DNA of 64,000 nucleotides from Brevibacterium spongiae (GCF_026168515.1 NZ_CP093443.1:3286001-3350000); one strand, 5' to 3'. Counted from the stretch's first letter, positions 1 through 9,538 are shown. Numbers and translations are program-made. The notes: generated by a model from the letters alone, not told the origin.

Positions 1-285
1 GAGTTCGTCCAACATCGCCGAGGCGGTCCCCGTCGCCGAGCTGCCCGCGCGGCCTTCGTCCCCTTCCTCGCTTTCGCGATCTTCGTCTGTGTCGCCGGAC
101 TTCGACGGCGAAGGAGTTTCCTCGCTCGTTGCCGTGGCTTCTCGAGTGGGTTTGGGATCGGCCGAGCTGGATGAGGCGGTGTCGATGGCCGGTTGGGCAT
201 CCTCGGCGCATCCGGAGAGGAGGCCGAGAGACAGGACTGCTGCAAGTGCCGCAAGTGCGCGGCGTGAGGAAGAGAGCAAGGGCAT
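1..285 (-). CDS. Secreted lipoprotein, N-terminal part only (cut by window edge)
   Basis: Reading leftwards from ATG at 285, the frame stays open to base 1 and gives 95 residues. The first 26 residues are a lipoprotein signal: Arg-Arg at 8-9, a hydrophobic core, and a lipobox ending LLSGC with the acceptor Cys at about 26. What follows is a low-complexity acidic Ser/Thr/Glu linker, a usual tether for actinobacterial lipoproteins. The visible end (TASAMLDEL) is faintly like the start of the DUF1524 HNH nuclease domain found in secreted actinobacterial proteins, but the catalytic part lies outside the window, so the function is open. It is divergent from the gene at 575. The linker contains one copy of the CCGAGGCGG nonamer (18-26). 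Confidence 0.75.
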   Translation of the reverse strand, partial: MPLLSSSRRALAALAAVLSLGLLSGCAEDAQPAIDTASSSSADPKPTREATATSEETPSPSKSGDTDEDRESEEGDEGRAGSSATGTASAMLDEL

Positions 286-574
286 GGACTTTCGGGCGTG
301 CAGGCTCGCCGGTTCGGCGAGATGGTACAGACGTGGTCGTGGACCGAGCCGACACGAATGTCGCTGCTCGATCCACTTCGATCAGTCTAGAGCCGGCGGC
401 GCGGCGGTGGCATACGGTCGGCAGGAACGTATCCCTTTCGTTAGATCCCCGGATGATCGTCGCGATGAGATTCTCGGCGGTTGCCTCAGTTCTACCGAGG
501 GGAGGGTGAGGTCACCGGCGGGTGGGTGCATGATTGAGGGGAACGGTGAGCAGCCTCGGCGAGGAGGATTTTCG

Positions 575-1246
575 ATGCGACACGATGAGGAGCGCCCGCG
601 CACCAGCGGGTTCCTGGCCGACGGGACGGTACCGGGGCACTGGACTCAGGTGCTCGGGGCGATGCGGGCGAATCCGTTCACGCATCTTGCGCTGGATGAG
701 GTACGCACCGAGGCGGCCCCCCACCTCATCGTCGCGCCTTCCCCGGAGGTGGCCCGGGCGTGCTTCGGGAAGTTGCTCGACGCGTGCGGGGACTCGGTTG
801 AGATCGTCACCGTCGAGGAGCTCGTACCGGATCGCGTCCCCGCGGGGACGTGGGTGTTTCTGCCGCACAGACAGGACGGGTGGACGGATCTCGAATCCGC
901 CTCGGCGAAATTGCGGGCGGGACTGCTCCAGGAGAACACGTCACGCGAGACCGGCGACAAGCTGGTCCTCATGGAGTACGGGATCAACCTGTGGATGTGG
1001 GCCGAGCCGCCGTCGAGCGGAGGCGACCCTGTCTGCCACGCCGGTGAGCTCATCAGCTGGGAAAGCGCGTGGGCGCTGGGCACGAGTGATGCCGGCAGTG
1101 AGAGCGACACCGGGGCCAGCGCGGATGGCGCGAACGGCGCCAGCAACACGGCCGCCGCGAAGTCTTCACCACCGGCGCCGTCCGCTCGCCCGCCGATCTA
1201 CTTCGGCCTGCCGCCTATCCTGCGTCAGCGCCGCTGGGAAAGCTGA
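575..1246 (+). CDS. Hypothetical protein, 223 aa
   Basis: I do not recognise this protein. The frame is open further upstream, but the ATG at 575 has a strong ribosome site (GAGGAGGA, 561-568) and is the supported start. The product has no signal peptide or membrane segment. Residues 1-160 look like a compact alpha/beta domain (a segment beginning HLIVAPSPEVARACF, then an EELVPDRVPAGTWVFLPH stretch). The last 60 residues are a low-complexity Gly/Ala/Ser/Asp tail before a short conserved-looking PPIYFGLPPILRQRRW end. The body has normal codon use, with G/C at third positions, which supports a real gene. It stands alone between a divergent lipoprotein gene and a convergent TauE gene. Confidence 0.6.
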   Translation: MRHDEERPRTSGFLADGTVPGHWTQVLGAMRANPFTHLALDEVRTEAAPHLIVAPSPEVARACFGKLLDACGDSVEIVTVEELVPDRVPAGTWVFLPHRQDGWTDLESASAKLRAGLLQENTSRETGDKLVLMEYGINLWMWAEPPSSGGDPVCHAGELISWESAWALGTSDAGSESDTGASADGANGASNTAAAKSSPPAPSARPPIYFGLPPILRQRRWES

Positions 1247-1276
1247 GCACATTCTCTGGCTCCCCCGCTCACACCC

Positions 1277-2077
1277 TCACGCCACGGCAACAACCACTCC
1301 GGCCGCAAGCAGCAGCACGAAGTAGCCCCAGGCGTGGAGGATCTCGGGGATCTTCGGCACTCGGCGGCGCAGGAACACGATGATCGGCAATCCGCCGATG
1401 AGCAGCGCCGCGGCCGCCACCAGGTCGAGCGATCCGACGATGCCCGGGGCGTCGATCGCTGCCGGGGTCAGGATCGTCACGAGCACGGCCGGGCTCATGA
1501 TCACCAAGGTCAGCGGGTTGGCCAGGGTCGTGGCCACGGTCATCGTCGCCCCGGATCGGCGCATCATCGGCACCGTCATCACCGACCCGCCGACGCCGAG
1601 GAACGACGCCAGACCACCGATCGGCACACCCCAGACCGCTGCGATTCCGCGTCCGCCTTCACTGACCTCGCCGACCTCATCGACAACTGCAGCCTTGCGC
1701 CGGAAGAATCCGGGCCGGGCGAGCAGATCGATGGCAGTAGCCGCGATATACGCAACGAATCCCCACTGCAGCATAACTTCCGGAGCGAACCGTCCCGCGA
1801 AGGCACCGAGGCCTCCCCCGAGTGCGAGCAAGCCGAGCAGCCACCACCGCCCCTTGAGATGAGCGAGCGTGGATCGTTTCGTCGACACCGTCGCGACGAT
1901 TGCGTTGACGAGCATCACCAGCGCCGAGGTGGCCGCCGCCACCCGCGCCGTGTCCTGTCCGAGGTCCGCATCGACCAGGGTGATGATCGGGACCGTGACG
2001 AAGCCTCCGCCGAACCCGAAGAGCACGGTGGTCAGGCCGACGAGGCAGCCGATGAGGACGAGCCCGAGGAATTCCAC
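1277..2077 (-). CDS. TauE/SafE family membrane exporter
   Basis: The 266-residue product is almost wholly hydrophobic with about eight membrane segments in two halves. Each half carries the glycine-rich motif of the TauE/SafE family (FGFGGGFVTVP near residue 22 and FLGVGGSVMTVPMM near 160). The family exports sulfur compounds such as sulfite or sulfoacetate; the substrate here cannot be read from sequence. The start is GTG at 2077, only 15 bases after the thioesterase stop, so it is probably the last gene of a three-gene operon reading from the enoyl-CoA hydratase at 3706. No Shine-Dalgarno is well placed, which fits translation coupled to the upstream gene. Length is normal for the family. 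Confidence 0.85.
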   Translation of the reverse strand: MEFLGLVLIGCLVGLTTVLFGFGGGFVTVPIITLVDADLGQDTARVAAATSALVMLVNAIVATVSTKRSTLAHLKGRWWLLGLLALGGGLGAFAGRFAPEVMLQWGFVAYIAATAIDLLARPGFFRRKAAVVDEVGEVSEGGRGIAAVWGVPIGGLASFLGVGGSVMTVPMMRRSGATMTVATTLANPLTLVIMSPAVLVTILTPAAIDAPGIVGSLDLVAAAALLIGGLPIIVFLRRRVPKIPEILHAWGYFVLLLAAGVVVAVA

Positions 2078-2092
2078 GCGGTCAGGCCAGCC

Positions 2093-2899
2093 TCAGAGCC
2101 GGGCGATGAGCAACGGTTGGGTCACGGCTCCAACGTAGCCGATCTCGTCGGCCAGGTCGCCGTTGGCAACACCGCGACCATCGGGTCCGACATGAGTGCG
2201 AACGTTCATGTTCAGCCATTCGGACTTCGGTTCGCGCGCAAAGGTCAGCGACAGCGACGGTGGGATGAACGTCCACTCGCCGTACGGCACAGCCGCCGAG
2301 ACGCCGTTCGCCGAGTCCGCCACGATGACGAAGCGTTGGATCGGGCTGGTGTCCTCCCCTGCGACGAGCGGGATGCGTGGACGCACCCACACGTCTGCGG
2401 CCCCGAGTTCCTGGAGACCGCCGGAGACGAAGCGCCACTCGATAGCACGCCCGTAGCCCCAGTCGAGGCTGATGCCGGGGAAGTACTTCTGCTCCTGCGG
2501 TTCCGGCACCGCCGAGGTGTCGAAAGTCGAGGCCACCTCGGCGCTGGACTCCGGTGTCGAGCGCATCCGCCACGCGGTCGCGGTGACGGCAAGCCGATCC
2601 TCGGCCCAGAGTTTGGCTTCGACCAGTTCGATACGCTTTCCGGGTCGCACGATGGACGCCTCGGTGCGGATGCGGCCCTGCGGGATGGGGCCGAGCATGT
2701 CGATCGTCAGCCGGCCGATGCTCATCGCCTCATCCTCGCGGACGCGTTCGACGGCTCGGGCGAGCAGCGCTGCGGGCGGCCCGCCGTGCTGCATGCGTTC
2801 GTCCCAGGGGCTCGTCGTGGCCCGGGTCGAGTCGAATTCGTTCTCACCGCGCGGGAGATAGAAAGCCTCGGGCAGTGGTGTGACCTCGTTGTCTGTCAC
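2093..2899 (-). CDS. Acyl-CoA thioesterase family protein (TesB-like double hotdog)
   Basis: The 268-residue product has the layout of actinobacterial double-hotdog thioesterases: an N-terminal stretch with MQHGGPPAALLARAVER (about 36-52) and a second hotdog half with a LSLTFAREP-type strand near the end. Such enzymes hydrolyse acyl-CoA thioesters in the cytoplasm. The start is GTG at 2899 behind a strong site, GAGGAGG. It lies 33 bases downstream of the enoyl-CoA hydratase gene and 15 bases upstream of the TauE gene, so fatty acyl-CoA turnover is the likely context. No membrane segment or signal is present. The exact acyl chain preference is unknown. Confidence 0.8.
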   Translation of the reverse strand: MTDNEVTPLPEAFYLPRGENEFDSTRATTSPWDERMQHGGPPAALLARAVERVREDEAMSIGRLTIDMLGPIPQGRIRTEASIVRPGKRIELVEAKLWAEDRLAVTATAWRMRSTPESSAEVASTFDTSAVPEPQEQKYFPGISLDWGYGRAIEWRFVSGGLQELGAADVWVRPRIPLVAGEDTSPIQRFVIVADSANGVSAAVPYGEWTFIPPSLSLTFAREPKSEWLNMNVRTHVGPDGRGVANGDLADEIGYVGAVTQPLLIARL

Positions 2900-2932
2900 G
2901 CATCCTCCTCAATCGTTCATTCAGCACTCAGG

Positions 2933-3706
2933 CTACTGTCCCTCGGCTTTCGCGGCGAAGGCGAGCGCGAATTCCTTCTGACTGTCGGCGATCGCCTCGG
3001 TCTCGAAGGTGTTCTTCCACGTCCGCAGCAGTCGCTTCTGCTGCGCGATGACTGCGCGGCTGGCCTGCGTGGTGTCGCGCAGAAGGGCGAGCGCGCGCTC
3101 TTCGAGCGCGGTCCTTCCACCCACCGAAGTTGCAACCACAGTTCCGTCACTCACCGGGATGGCCGCCTCGGCGACGATGTCGTTGAGGAATCCGCACCGC
3201 AGCATGTCCTCCGCAGTGAATCGGTTGCCGGTGAGGACGAATTCGGTCGCTTTCGTCCAGCCCATGAGGCGGTGGAGGTTGACCGATTCGAGCACCGATG
3301 GGATGCCGATGCGCACCTCGGGCATCGAGTACCAGCACTCGCTGCTGCCGATGCGGAAATCTGCGGCCGCGGCGATCTCGGCAGCCCCGCCGATGCAGTA
3401 GCCGTCGATCGCCACGGCGACCGGAAGTGCGCAGTTCTTGATGGCTTCGCAGACCTCGCCGAGGCGGCTGATCGTCTCGTAGGCTCGCGACGCGCTCGTG
3501 TGCGCGAATTGTGCCGTGTCCATCCCCGCTGAGAATCCCCGCCCGCCGGCCGAGGTGAGGAGGACTGCGCGCAGGCTCTCGTCAGCGCTCGCCTCGGCGA
3601 AGGCGTCGATGAGCTGGTCGAGCATCTCTTTGGTCAGCGCGTTCGCCTGGTCCCGGTTGTCGATGGTGATGGTGAGGACGTTGTCAGTGCGGTCGGGTGT
3701 GATCAT
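2933..3706 (-). CDS. Enoyl-CoA hydratase/isomerase family protein
   Basis: This is a 257-residue crotonase-fold protein. The oxyanion-hole segments are visible: GRGFSAGMD near residue 56 and DGYCIGGAAEIAAAADFRI near 101, followed by the MPEVRIGIPS segment. The family hydrates enoyl-CoA or isomerises double bonds in beta-oxidation. The usual catalytic Glu positions of true hydratases are not both clear: the EVRIGIP segment keeps one Glu. Hydratase versus isomerase is therefore undecided. The ATG at 3706 follows AGGAG. It is the first gene of the probable operon with the thioesterase and TauE genes. A second, more canonical crotonase is at 39492. Confidence 0.85.
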   Translation of the reverse strand: MITPDRTDNVLTITIDNRDQANALTKEMLDQLIDAFAEASADESLRAVLLTSAGGRGFSAGMDTAQFAHTSASRAYETISRLGEVCEAIKNCALPVAVAIDGYCIGGAAEIAAAADFRIGSSECWYSMPEVRIGIPSVLESVNLHRLMGWTKATEFVLTGNRFTAEDMLRCGFLNDIVAEAAIPVSDGTVVATSVGGRTALEERALALLRDTTQASRAVIAQQKRLLRTWKNTFETEAIADSQKEFALAFAAKAEGQ

Positions 3707-3833
3707 ATGGAGCTCCTGCCGGTGCGTGAGTCCGTAGCCGCCGGGGAGAAGATCGCGGCGGCACGACTCGGATCGGGCCCAGAACCGTTGCCGGTCCCAG
3801 CTTCACGCCGGGCGAGGTAGGCATGTCCCGATT

Positions 3834-6134
3834 TCAGCGATCGGTCGCCTTCAACTCCGGTTGCAGTTTCGCGCGTTGGAGTCGAAGACTGTTGTAGACG
3901 ACGAATACCGATGACATTGCCATGGCGGCCGCAGAGATCAGCGGGTTGAGCATCCCGAACATTGCGATCGGGATTGCCAGGATGTTGTAGCCGAACGCCC
4001 ATACCAGGTTGCTGCGAATAGTGCTCAGCGTCTTGCGGGACAATGTGATCGATTCTGCGACAGCAGCGAGATCGTCGCGAATGATGATGATGTCAGCTGA
4101 CTTCATGGCTATGTCCGAACCGGTCGCCACAGCGATGCCGAGGTCAGCGGCGGCCAGCGCCGCTGCATCATTGATCCCGTCGCCGACCATTGCGACACGG
4201 TGGCCCGCCTCCTGCAGGGAGACGACAGCCGCGGCCTTGTCGTCAGGAAGGACTTCAGCGATGACGTCGTCGGTACCGACCTTCTCAGCAATGACTCCGG
4301 CTGGTGCCGGACTGTCCCCTGTGAGCAGGACAGTGCGCAGCCCCATCGACCGCAACAGCGCCACGCTGAGTTTGGCATCGGGTTTGGCCTCATCGCTCAG
4401 AGCCATTCCGGCGACCGCGGTGTCATCTTCCACGACGACCACGACCGTGCGCTGAGCCTCAGCCTGCAGATCGACCCAGTTCTTGAGCTCGAGGCTCAGA
4501 CCTAATCGGTCACTGGCGGCAGCCGCGCTGATGACTTCCAACGCCCGGCCGTCGACGATGCCTTTGATTCCGACCCCTGGCAACACCACCACGTCTCGTA
4601 CGACAGGCAGGAGTCCGGCCGAGGCTGTGACGGCTTCATTGGACGAACCGTCGGAGGGGACTGACTCTTCGTGCACTGCCGTTTCGGAGGATCGAACGAA
4701 TTCGAGAATGCCCCGGGCGACCGGGTGCTCGGACCGAGACTCGAGTGCCTCGAGATTTTCAAGCAACTCGCCACGTGCAGGTTGGGCGAACCATGATTCC
4801 GCGACCTGCAGCGATCCGGTCGTCACGGTGCCGGTCTTATCGAGGAGTACTGTGTCGATTCGGCCGCTCGCTTCGAGCGCGGTGTGGCCTTTGACGAGGA
4901 TGCCCGAGCGAGCGCCAGTGCCGATGCCGACCATGAGTGCTGTCGGGGTCGCCAGTCCGAGAGCGCAGGGACAGGCGATGATGAGTACGGAGATCGCGAC
5001 TCCGATCGCCCGTGAGGGAGAGTATCCGAGGGGGAACAGCCACACGAGCAGCGTCCCCAGAGCCAAAACGAGCACCACCGGAACGAATACAGCTGTGATC
5101 CGGTCGACGAGACTTTCGATGATCGCCTTCTGCGATTGTGCTTTCTCCGCCATCATGGCGATCTGTGACAGCTGTGTCCCGGAGCCTACCGCCTCGGCTT
5201 CGACAATGACCTGGCCATTCGACGCGAACGATCCTGCGACCGCACGTTCGCCAGGCCGGGTCGCCACCGGCACGGGCTCACCCGTCAGACTGCTCATATC
5301 GAGCTCCGCCGTGCCGTCGATGACGAGCCCGTCGACGGGCACAGTCTCACCGGCGCGAACAAGGACGACGTCCCCACGGGACACGAGTTCGATGGGAGTG
5401 TCGATGAACTCCCCGGCTGCGTCGCGGACACGGGCGGTCTTCGGTGCCAGGTTGCTGAGCGCGGCAAGGAGGTCACCCGCTTTTCGACGTGAGCGCGTCT
5501 CGAAATATCGTCCGGCTAACTGGAACGTCGTCACCCCCGCTGCGACGTCGAGGTAGAGGGCGTCGGCCCCCTCGGGGACGAAGCCGAACCCAAGCCAGGC
5601 GTCGGCTCCGCTCACGTCGAAGACAGCGGTCACCACCGCCCAGCCGAAAGCGGCGATGACACCCAGCGACACGAGCGTGTCCATATTCGACGTACGGTTC
5701 TGAAGGTTCCTCCAGGCCGAGACGTGGAACGGCCACGCCGCCCAGGTGACGATCGGCACCGCGAGGAGGATGCACGCCCACTCCCAGCCGGGAAAGCGCC
5801 AAGCCTCGACCAGCGCGAGGGCGATCGTCGCATCCATGAGCGGGACTGTGAGGAGCGCGGCGATGATCAGACGACGCCGCATCGAACCCACCCGCATCTC
5901 GGCTGCTCGCTGCGACCAAGCATCGTCACCGGGAGTGTGGATCTGCGCGCCGTAGCCGGCCTTCTGCACCGCTTTCAACGCGGTGTCGGGATCGGCGAGG
6001 CCAGTGACCCTAGCGCGTTCCGTGGCGAAATTCACCCAAGCGGTCGCGCCATCGATCTTATTGAGCGACTTCTCAACCCGACGCGCGCAAGCTGTGCACG
6101 TCATTCCGGAAATGTCGATATCGATGCTTGTCAT
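3834..6134 (-). CDS. copA: Copper-exporting P-type ATPase
   Basis: The 766-residue product has the full order of a P1B-1 ATPase: one N-terminal heavy-metal domain with GMTCTACARR (Cys-X2-Cys at about 13 and 16), membrane helices, the TGEP actuator motif near 285, the metal-site CPC in the sixth helix near 388, the phosphorylated Asp in DKTGTVT near 431, GDGIND near 651, and closing helices. CPC plus a single CxxC domain indicates Cu(I) export across the cytoplasmic membrane. The frame is open 17 codons further upstream, but the ATG at 6134 directly precedes the metal-binding domain and has an AAGG site. It lies 40 bases downstream of the CopD-CtaG gene and belongs to the copper module controlled by BlaI. 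Confidence 0.93.
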   Translation of the reverse strand: MTSIDIDISGMTCTACARRVEKSLNKIDGATAWVNFATERARVTGLADPDTALKAVQKAGYGAQIHTPGDDAWSQRAAEMRVGSMRRRLIIAALLTVPLMDATIALALVEAWRFPGWEWACILLAVPIVTWAAWPFHVSAWRNLQNRTSNMDTLVSLGVIAAFGWAVVTAVFDVSGADAWLGFGFVPEGADALYLDVAAGVTTFQLAGRYFETRSRRKAGDLLAALSNLAPKTARVRDAAGEFIDTPIELVSRGDVVLVRAGETVPVDGLVIDGTAELDMSSLTGEPVPVATRPGERAVAGSFASNGQVIVEAEAVGSGTQLSQIAMMAEKAQSQKAIIESLVDRITAVFVPVVLVLALGTLLVWLFPLGYSPSRAIGVAISVLIIACPCALGLATPTALMVGIGTGARSGILVKGHTALEASGRIDTVLLDKTGTVTTGSLQVAESWFAQPARGELLENLEALESRSEHPVARGILEFVRSSETAVHEESVPSDGSSNEAVTASAGLLPVVRDVVVLPGVGIKGIVDGRALEVISAAAASDRLGLSLELKNWVDLQAEAQRTVVVVVEDDTAVAGMALSDEAKPDAKLSVALLRSMGLRTVLLTGDSPAPAGVIAEKVGTDDVIAEVLPDDKAAAVVSLQEAGHRVAMVGDGINDAAALAAADLGIAVATGSDIAMKSADIIIIRDDLAAVAESITLSRKTLSTIRSNLVWAFGYNILAIPIAMFGMLNPLISAAAMAMSSVFVVYNSLRLQRAKLQPELKATDR

Positions 6135-6174
6135 AGTTTCGCCTTGCAGCAGACCGTTGTAAGTCGCTGTCCCC

Positions 6175-8211
6175 CTACTTCTCACGGTTCGTCACCTCTT
6201 CTTCAGAGGATTTGCCAGTAGCGGTGACTTTCCCGTCTCGCGTCGCCAGACGTTGCAACATCGCGTTGTATGCGGTGAATTCGTCACTGAGGCCGGCGTC
6301 CTCATGGCGGTCGAAACGCTTCGCTTCCTGTTTGTCTTGCCTGGCCCACTGAATACCGAGGACAACGACTACGCCGAGCAACGGCAACTCGCCGCCCGCC
6401 CAGGCGATTCCACCACCGAAATACTGTTGAGCTTCGATGTCGAGCCAATCTAGGTCGAGAGTACGGTAAAAGTTCAGCGCCACAGGCGTTGAAGACATCA
6501 TCAAGACGATTCCGAAGAAAGCGTGGAAAGGCATTGCGGCGAGCACATACCCAAGTTTTCCGATCTGTGGCAACTGGAAAGGAACCCTGTCGACCCCGAC
6601 AACCAGCGAGAAGAACATATAACCAACGATGAGGAAATGGACATTCATCAATTGGTGTCCCCAATGGTACCGAATGAGTCCACTGAAGAGAGGCGTCAGA
6701 TAGAGAACGTAATACGAGGCGATGTAGACGGTGAAGACGAAGAGAGGGTGCATCATGAATCGCGCTCCTCTCGAATGGAGCAGCTGATTGACCCTACGAT
6801 GGATTCGTTTACCTGCTGCTCCAGTTCCCGCCAATGCACGCAACATCAAGGTGATCGGTCCCCCGACTACCAAGAACGCCGGAATGAGCATATTCAACGT
6901 CATGTGGACGACCATATGGATTCCGAAATCAGCCGGAGAGTACTTGCCCAAACCGGAATTCAGGAGGATGAGAAGGATACTCCAGCCGATCAGCCACGAA
7001 ATTGTGCGTGATACCGGCCAGACATCGCCTCTGCGTTTCAGCCTCAACACTCCATAGGCATACGCGACAATGGCTGTCACAGCGAGCACACTGAATAGAA
7101 GGTTGACCCGCCAATTGGTGAGAAGGACGATTGCGTCTGGGGCTTCTTCGACAACGTAGCCGAGAACAGCGGCAACCGGGTCGTTGGGCACAAAGTAATT
7201 CGGGGAGGGGACTAGCGCCATGGAAGCCGTCACGGCCGCCCAAGTGGCGATGCCGACGACGAGAGTCGTGCGTGCCCATCGGCCTCCGTGCTTCGACGCG
7301 ACAGCACCGGATGCGATGCACACGCCCACGAACGCGACCCACCTGGCGACTATCTGCCACCCTGTTGTCGATTCGGTCAGCCCACTCCCGGAGAGTTTGA
7401 ACACGGTGATCACCACGTCCGAAGCAATGATGAAGAACACACCGATCCACAGCAGTCGGGATCTGACCAGTCTGTGCAGCACCCGGCTGCGGGAGTGCAT
7501 CGATTCGAGAAGCACCCCTGCAGCCAAGAGTCCCAGAACGAATGCAGACACCGGCGTCTGGATTACAGCGGCGTCCACACCCAAGTCGTGATTCGGACCA
7601 ACAAGGACTTGGGCGATAACGACTGGAGCAAGAATTGCGATCAAGCCGAACCAGAGGGCAGCAACATGAGCCGTCCAAGATTCCGAGAGGAGCGAGATCA
7701 CGAAGATGAGGAAAGCCGCTGCGAAGACAATCAGCCACGCCGCGGAATAGGGGGTGGCAGTCATGGCGAACCAAAGTTGCTGCGGCACCTCGAGAGCTGG
7801 CAGCGATAGTCCGTTGGTATTCAGACCGTCTACAACGACGAGGCTGAGTACCGCAGACGCCCAGATGGCACTGCATATCTGCAATAAGCTCCGAGCGGTA
7901 CGGCTGACGGTCGATCGCCCCAAGCTCCTGTCGCGCGAATCGAACATGAGCACCGTTGCGAGCAATCCGAGTGTGAGGATAGAGAAGACTTCATGGATGC
8001 TGCGCAAGATCGCAACACCCGCGACCATCCCCCGGCCAGGGTACTCACGCGCGATCGACAGGTAGACTTCCGGCCCTGCAAGCAGACCCGTAGCAGTCGT
8101 CACAGATATAGAGATCGCAGTGGCGGCGGCGATGATCACCGCCGCCGGAGTCTTCTGAAATTTGAGATCCCGAACCGTAGCGTCGGAAGGTGGTGAGGTT
8201 TTCTCCATCAT
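6175..8211 (-). CDS. CopD-CtaG fusion: copper import / cytochrome oxidase assembly membrane protein
   Basis: This 678-residue polytopic protein joins two families. Roughly residues 15-345 resemble the CopD copper-resistance membrane domain. Roughly 390-640 resemble CtaG (caa3-type oxidase assembly), with the histidine and methionine patches HMVVHMTLNML, a RYHWGHQLMNVHF segment and MPFHAFFGIVLMM. CtaG-type proteins deliver copper to the CuB site of haem-copper oxidases; CopD proteins move copper across the membrane. The fusion is common in actinobacteria. Two adjacent ATGs (8211, 8208) are possible starts. A BlaI half-site (TGTAGTA, 8224-8230) sits just upstream and copA follows, so copper-responsive expression is likely. 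Confidence 0.85.
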   Translation of the reverse strand: MMEKTSPPSDATVRDLKFQKTPAAVIIAAATAISISVTTATGLLAGPEVYLSIAREYPGRGMVAGVAILRSIHEVFSILTLGLLATVLMFDSRDRSLGRSTVSRTARSLLQICSAIWASAVLSLVVVDGLNTNGLSLPALEVPQQLWFAMTATPYSAAWLIVFAAAFLIFVISLLSESWTAHVAALWFGLIAILAPVVIAQVLVGPNHDLGVDAAVIQTPVSAFVLGLLAAGVLLESMHSRSRVLHRLVRSRLLWIGVFFIIASDVVITVFKLSGSGLTESTTGWQIVARWVAFVGVCIASGAVASKHGGRWARTTLVVGIATWAAVTASMALVPSPNYFVPNDPVAAVLGYVVEEAPDAIVLLTNWRVNLLFSVLAVTAIVAYAYGVLRLKRRGDVWPVSRTISWLIGWSILLILLNSGLGKYSPADFGIHMVVHMTLNMLIPAFLVVGGPITLMLRALAGTGAAGKRIHRRVNQLLHSRGARFMMHPLFVFTVYIASYYVLYLTPLFSGLIRYHWGHQLMNVHFLIVGYMFFSLVVGVDRVPFQLPQIGKLGYVLAAMPFHAFFGIVLMMSSTPVALNFYRTLDLDWLDIEAQQYFGGGIAWAGGELPLLGVVVVLGIQWARQDKQEAKRFDRHEDAGLSDEFTAYNAMLQRLATRDGKVTATGKSSEEEVTNREK

Positions 8212-8223
8212 ATTACGTAACAG

Positions 8224-8230
8224 TGTAGTA
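8224..8230. promoter_or_regulatory. BlaI-type operator half-site upstream of the CopD-CtaG gene
   Basis: TGTAGTA, read as TACTACA on the gene strand, equals one arm of the perfect dyad at 9938-9954. It lies 13-19 bases before the CopD-CtaG start and overlaps a possible -10 (TACACT). The second arm (CGTAATA) is degenerate and at a different spacing, so this is a weak site. Confidence 0.4.
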
Positions 8231-8249
8231 GACGAAGCTGGTGCGGTCT

Positions 8250-9017
8250 TCAGCCCATCTCGGGATGAAGACGGCGGAGTCTCAGCGCACGCAGCTTCAA
8301 TGACTCATCACAATTGGCTCGGCCGAGGCGCTCCAGTGCACTCCTGACTGACTTCGGAGATGTCACGCTGACCGCATCATCGTCAGCGATCATCTCCATG
8401 AGGGGGAGAACTGCAGCGCGAAACTTTCCTGAAACCGCCAACCGCTGCGGCAGGCATGCGAGGTTGACGGTCACGATCCGAAGGACCAGAGCATGTCGAC
8501 GCCTCAGGTGAGACTTCTCATGAGCGATGACAGCTGCGCATTCCGATTCATCGAGGATCCTATGCAAACCGGCGCTCAGGCAGATCTCAGGGGGACTGCC
8601 CGGAATTGCGATGGCATATGGCTTGTCGTCATCGACCGTGATTATCCGATAGTTTTGGTCGATCCGCCAGTCGATCCACCGCGAACGCAGAGCGCGAACT
8701 TCAACGCGCACCCGATCGCCGAATTCGCCGGATGCCTTGAGCACCAACGCGAGCACGGCACCGATACCGCCCATCGCGATCCAGCCGATGGTCCAAAGTA
8801 CCACCGCGTTGGCACCTCCGTCGGCCTCGAGAGCACCTACAAGCATGAATATCAATCCCAGAGCGGTGAGGATGAGTCCCAGACCAAGTGCCCCAAGCCA
8901 GGCATTGAGAGCCGATACAGGCCGCCTCACCTGCCACTCCCCCGAAGCTAACAGCATCGGCGAGGCGAAGAACACCACGACTGCAGCGAATATGAAGACT
9001 ATCGCGGAAACGAACAC
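8250..9017 (-). CDS. M56 family (BlaR1-like) membrane metallopeptidase
   Basis: The 255-residue product begins with three or four membrane segments and then a soluble loop with HEKSH (residues about 166-170), the HExxH zinc motif of M56 peptidases. A downstream Glu-Asp-Asp patch (MEMIADDDA) matches the third zinc-ligand region. M56 proteins next to BlaI repressors sense a signal and cleave the repressor. There is no penicillin-binding sensor domain, as expected for the short actinobacterial form. The start is GTG at 9017, 16 bases after the blaI stop, so the two are co-transcribed. The likely role is to relieve BlaI repression of the copper module; the signal it senses is unknown. Confidence 0.8.
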   Translation of the reverse strand: MFVSAIVFIFAAVVVFFASPMLLASGEWQVRRPVSALNAWLGALGLGLILTALGLIFMLVGALEADGGANAVVLWTIGWIAMGGIGAVLALVLKASGEFGDRVRVEVRALRSRWIDWRIDQNYRIITVDDDKPYAIAIPGSPPEICLSAGLHRILDESECAAVIAHEKSHLRRRHALVLRIVTVNLACLPQRLAVSGKFRAAVLPLMEMIADDDAVSVTSPKSVRSALERLGRANCDESLKLRALRLRRLHPEMG

Positions 9018-9033
9018 AACCCGATTGTGCGGC

Positions 9034-9384
9034 TCAGTCGCGGACGAAATCGCGGAGCAGGTCGATCTCTTCGTCCTTCAGCGAACCGACGAACGACATC
9101 AGCACTTCACGTGCGTCTTCGGAGTCCCGCAGGGCCCGGGACATCTCCGAAGCCGCAGTGACGGCCCGTGACCGGACGGGGCTGATCGTCAAGATCCGTG
9201 AACGCCGTTCGCGTTTGATCAGCCGTTTGCCTTCCATTCGGTTCAGGACAGTCATCATTGTCGTATAGGCTGGCCGAGGTGGTGCGACGGCAGCTTGGAG
9301 CTCGGACACCGTCAGACAATCGCCGCGCTCCCACAAAGCGGCGAGAACTGCGTTCTCAAGCTCTCCACTGGTTCTGCGTGCCAT
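9034..9384 (-). CDS. BlaI/MecI/CopY family transcriptional repressor
   Basis: The 116-residue product is a winged-helix repressor: ELENAVLAALWERGDCLTV is helix 1, and TTMMTVLNRMEGKRLIKRER is the recognition helix and wing typical of the family. The C-terminal half is helical and should dimerise. I use ATG at 9384; a GTG at 9396 is an alternative. It is the first gene of the blaI-M56 pair and lies in the copper cluster. A perfect dyad of the kind bound by this family is found upstream of the divergent DUF5134 gene (9938-9954), and a half-site lies before the CopD-CtaG gene. I see no clear dyad directly before blaI itself. Confidence 0.88.
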   Translation of the reverse strand: MARRTSGELENAVLAALWERGDCLTVSELQAAVAPPRPAYTTMMTVLNRMEGKRLIKRERRSRILTISPVRSRAVTAASEMSRALRDSEDAREVLMSFVGSLKDEEIDLLRDFVRD

Positions 9385-9538
9385 CTGCTGTCTCACTCAC
9401 CCGATCTGTCTGAGGTCAATCACGAGGATACTCAACAATCTCGCTCTGCGACAGGTCAAGATCCTTCGACTCGCGTGTGGCGGTCTCCGGCGGCGGTGCG
9501 GCAAAACCCGGCGGCGGCGACATGGAACGACGGACAGT

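Noticed and set aside
1334-3532. A 732-residue plus-strand open frame
   Set aside because: Strongly biased Arg/Asp/Gly composition, no family motif, and it lies antisense to three well-supported genes.
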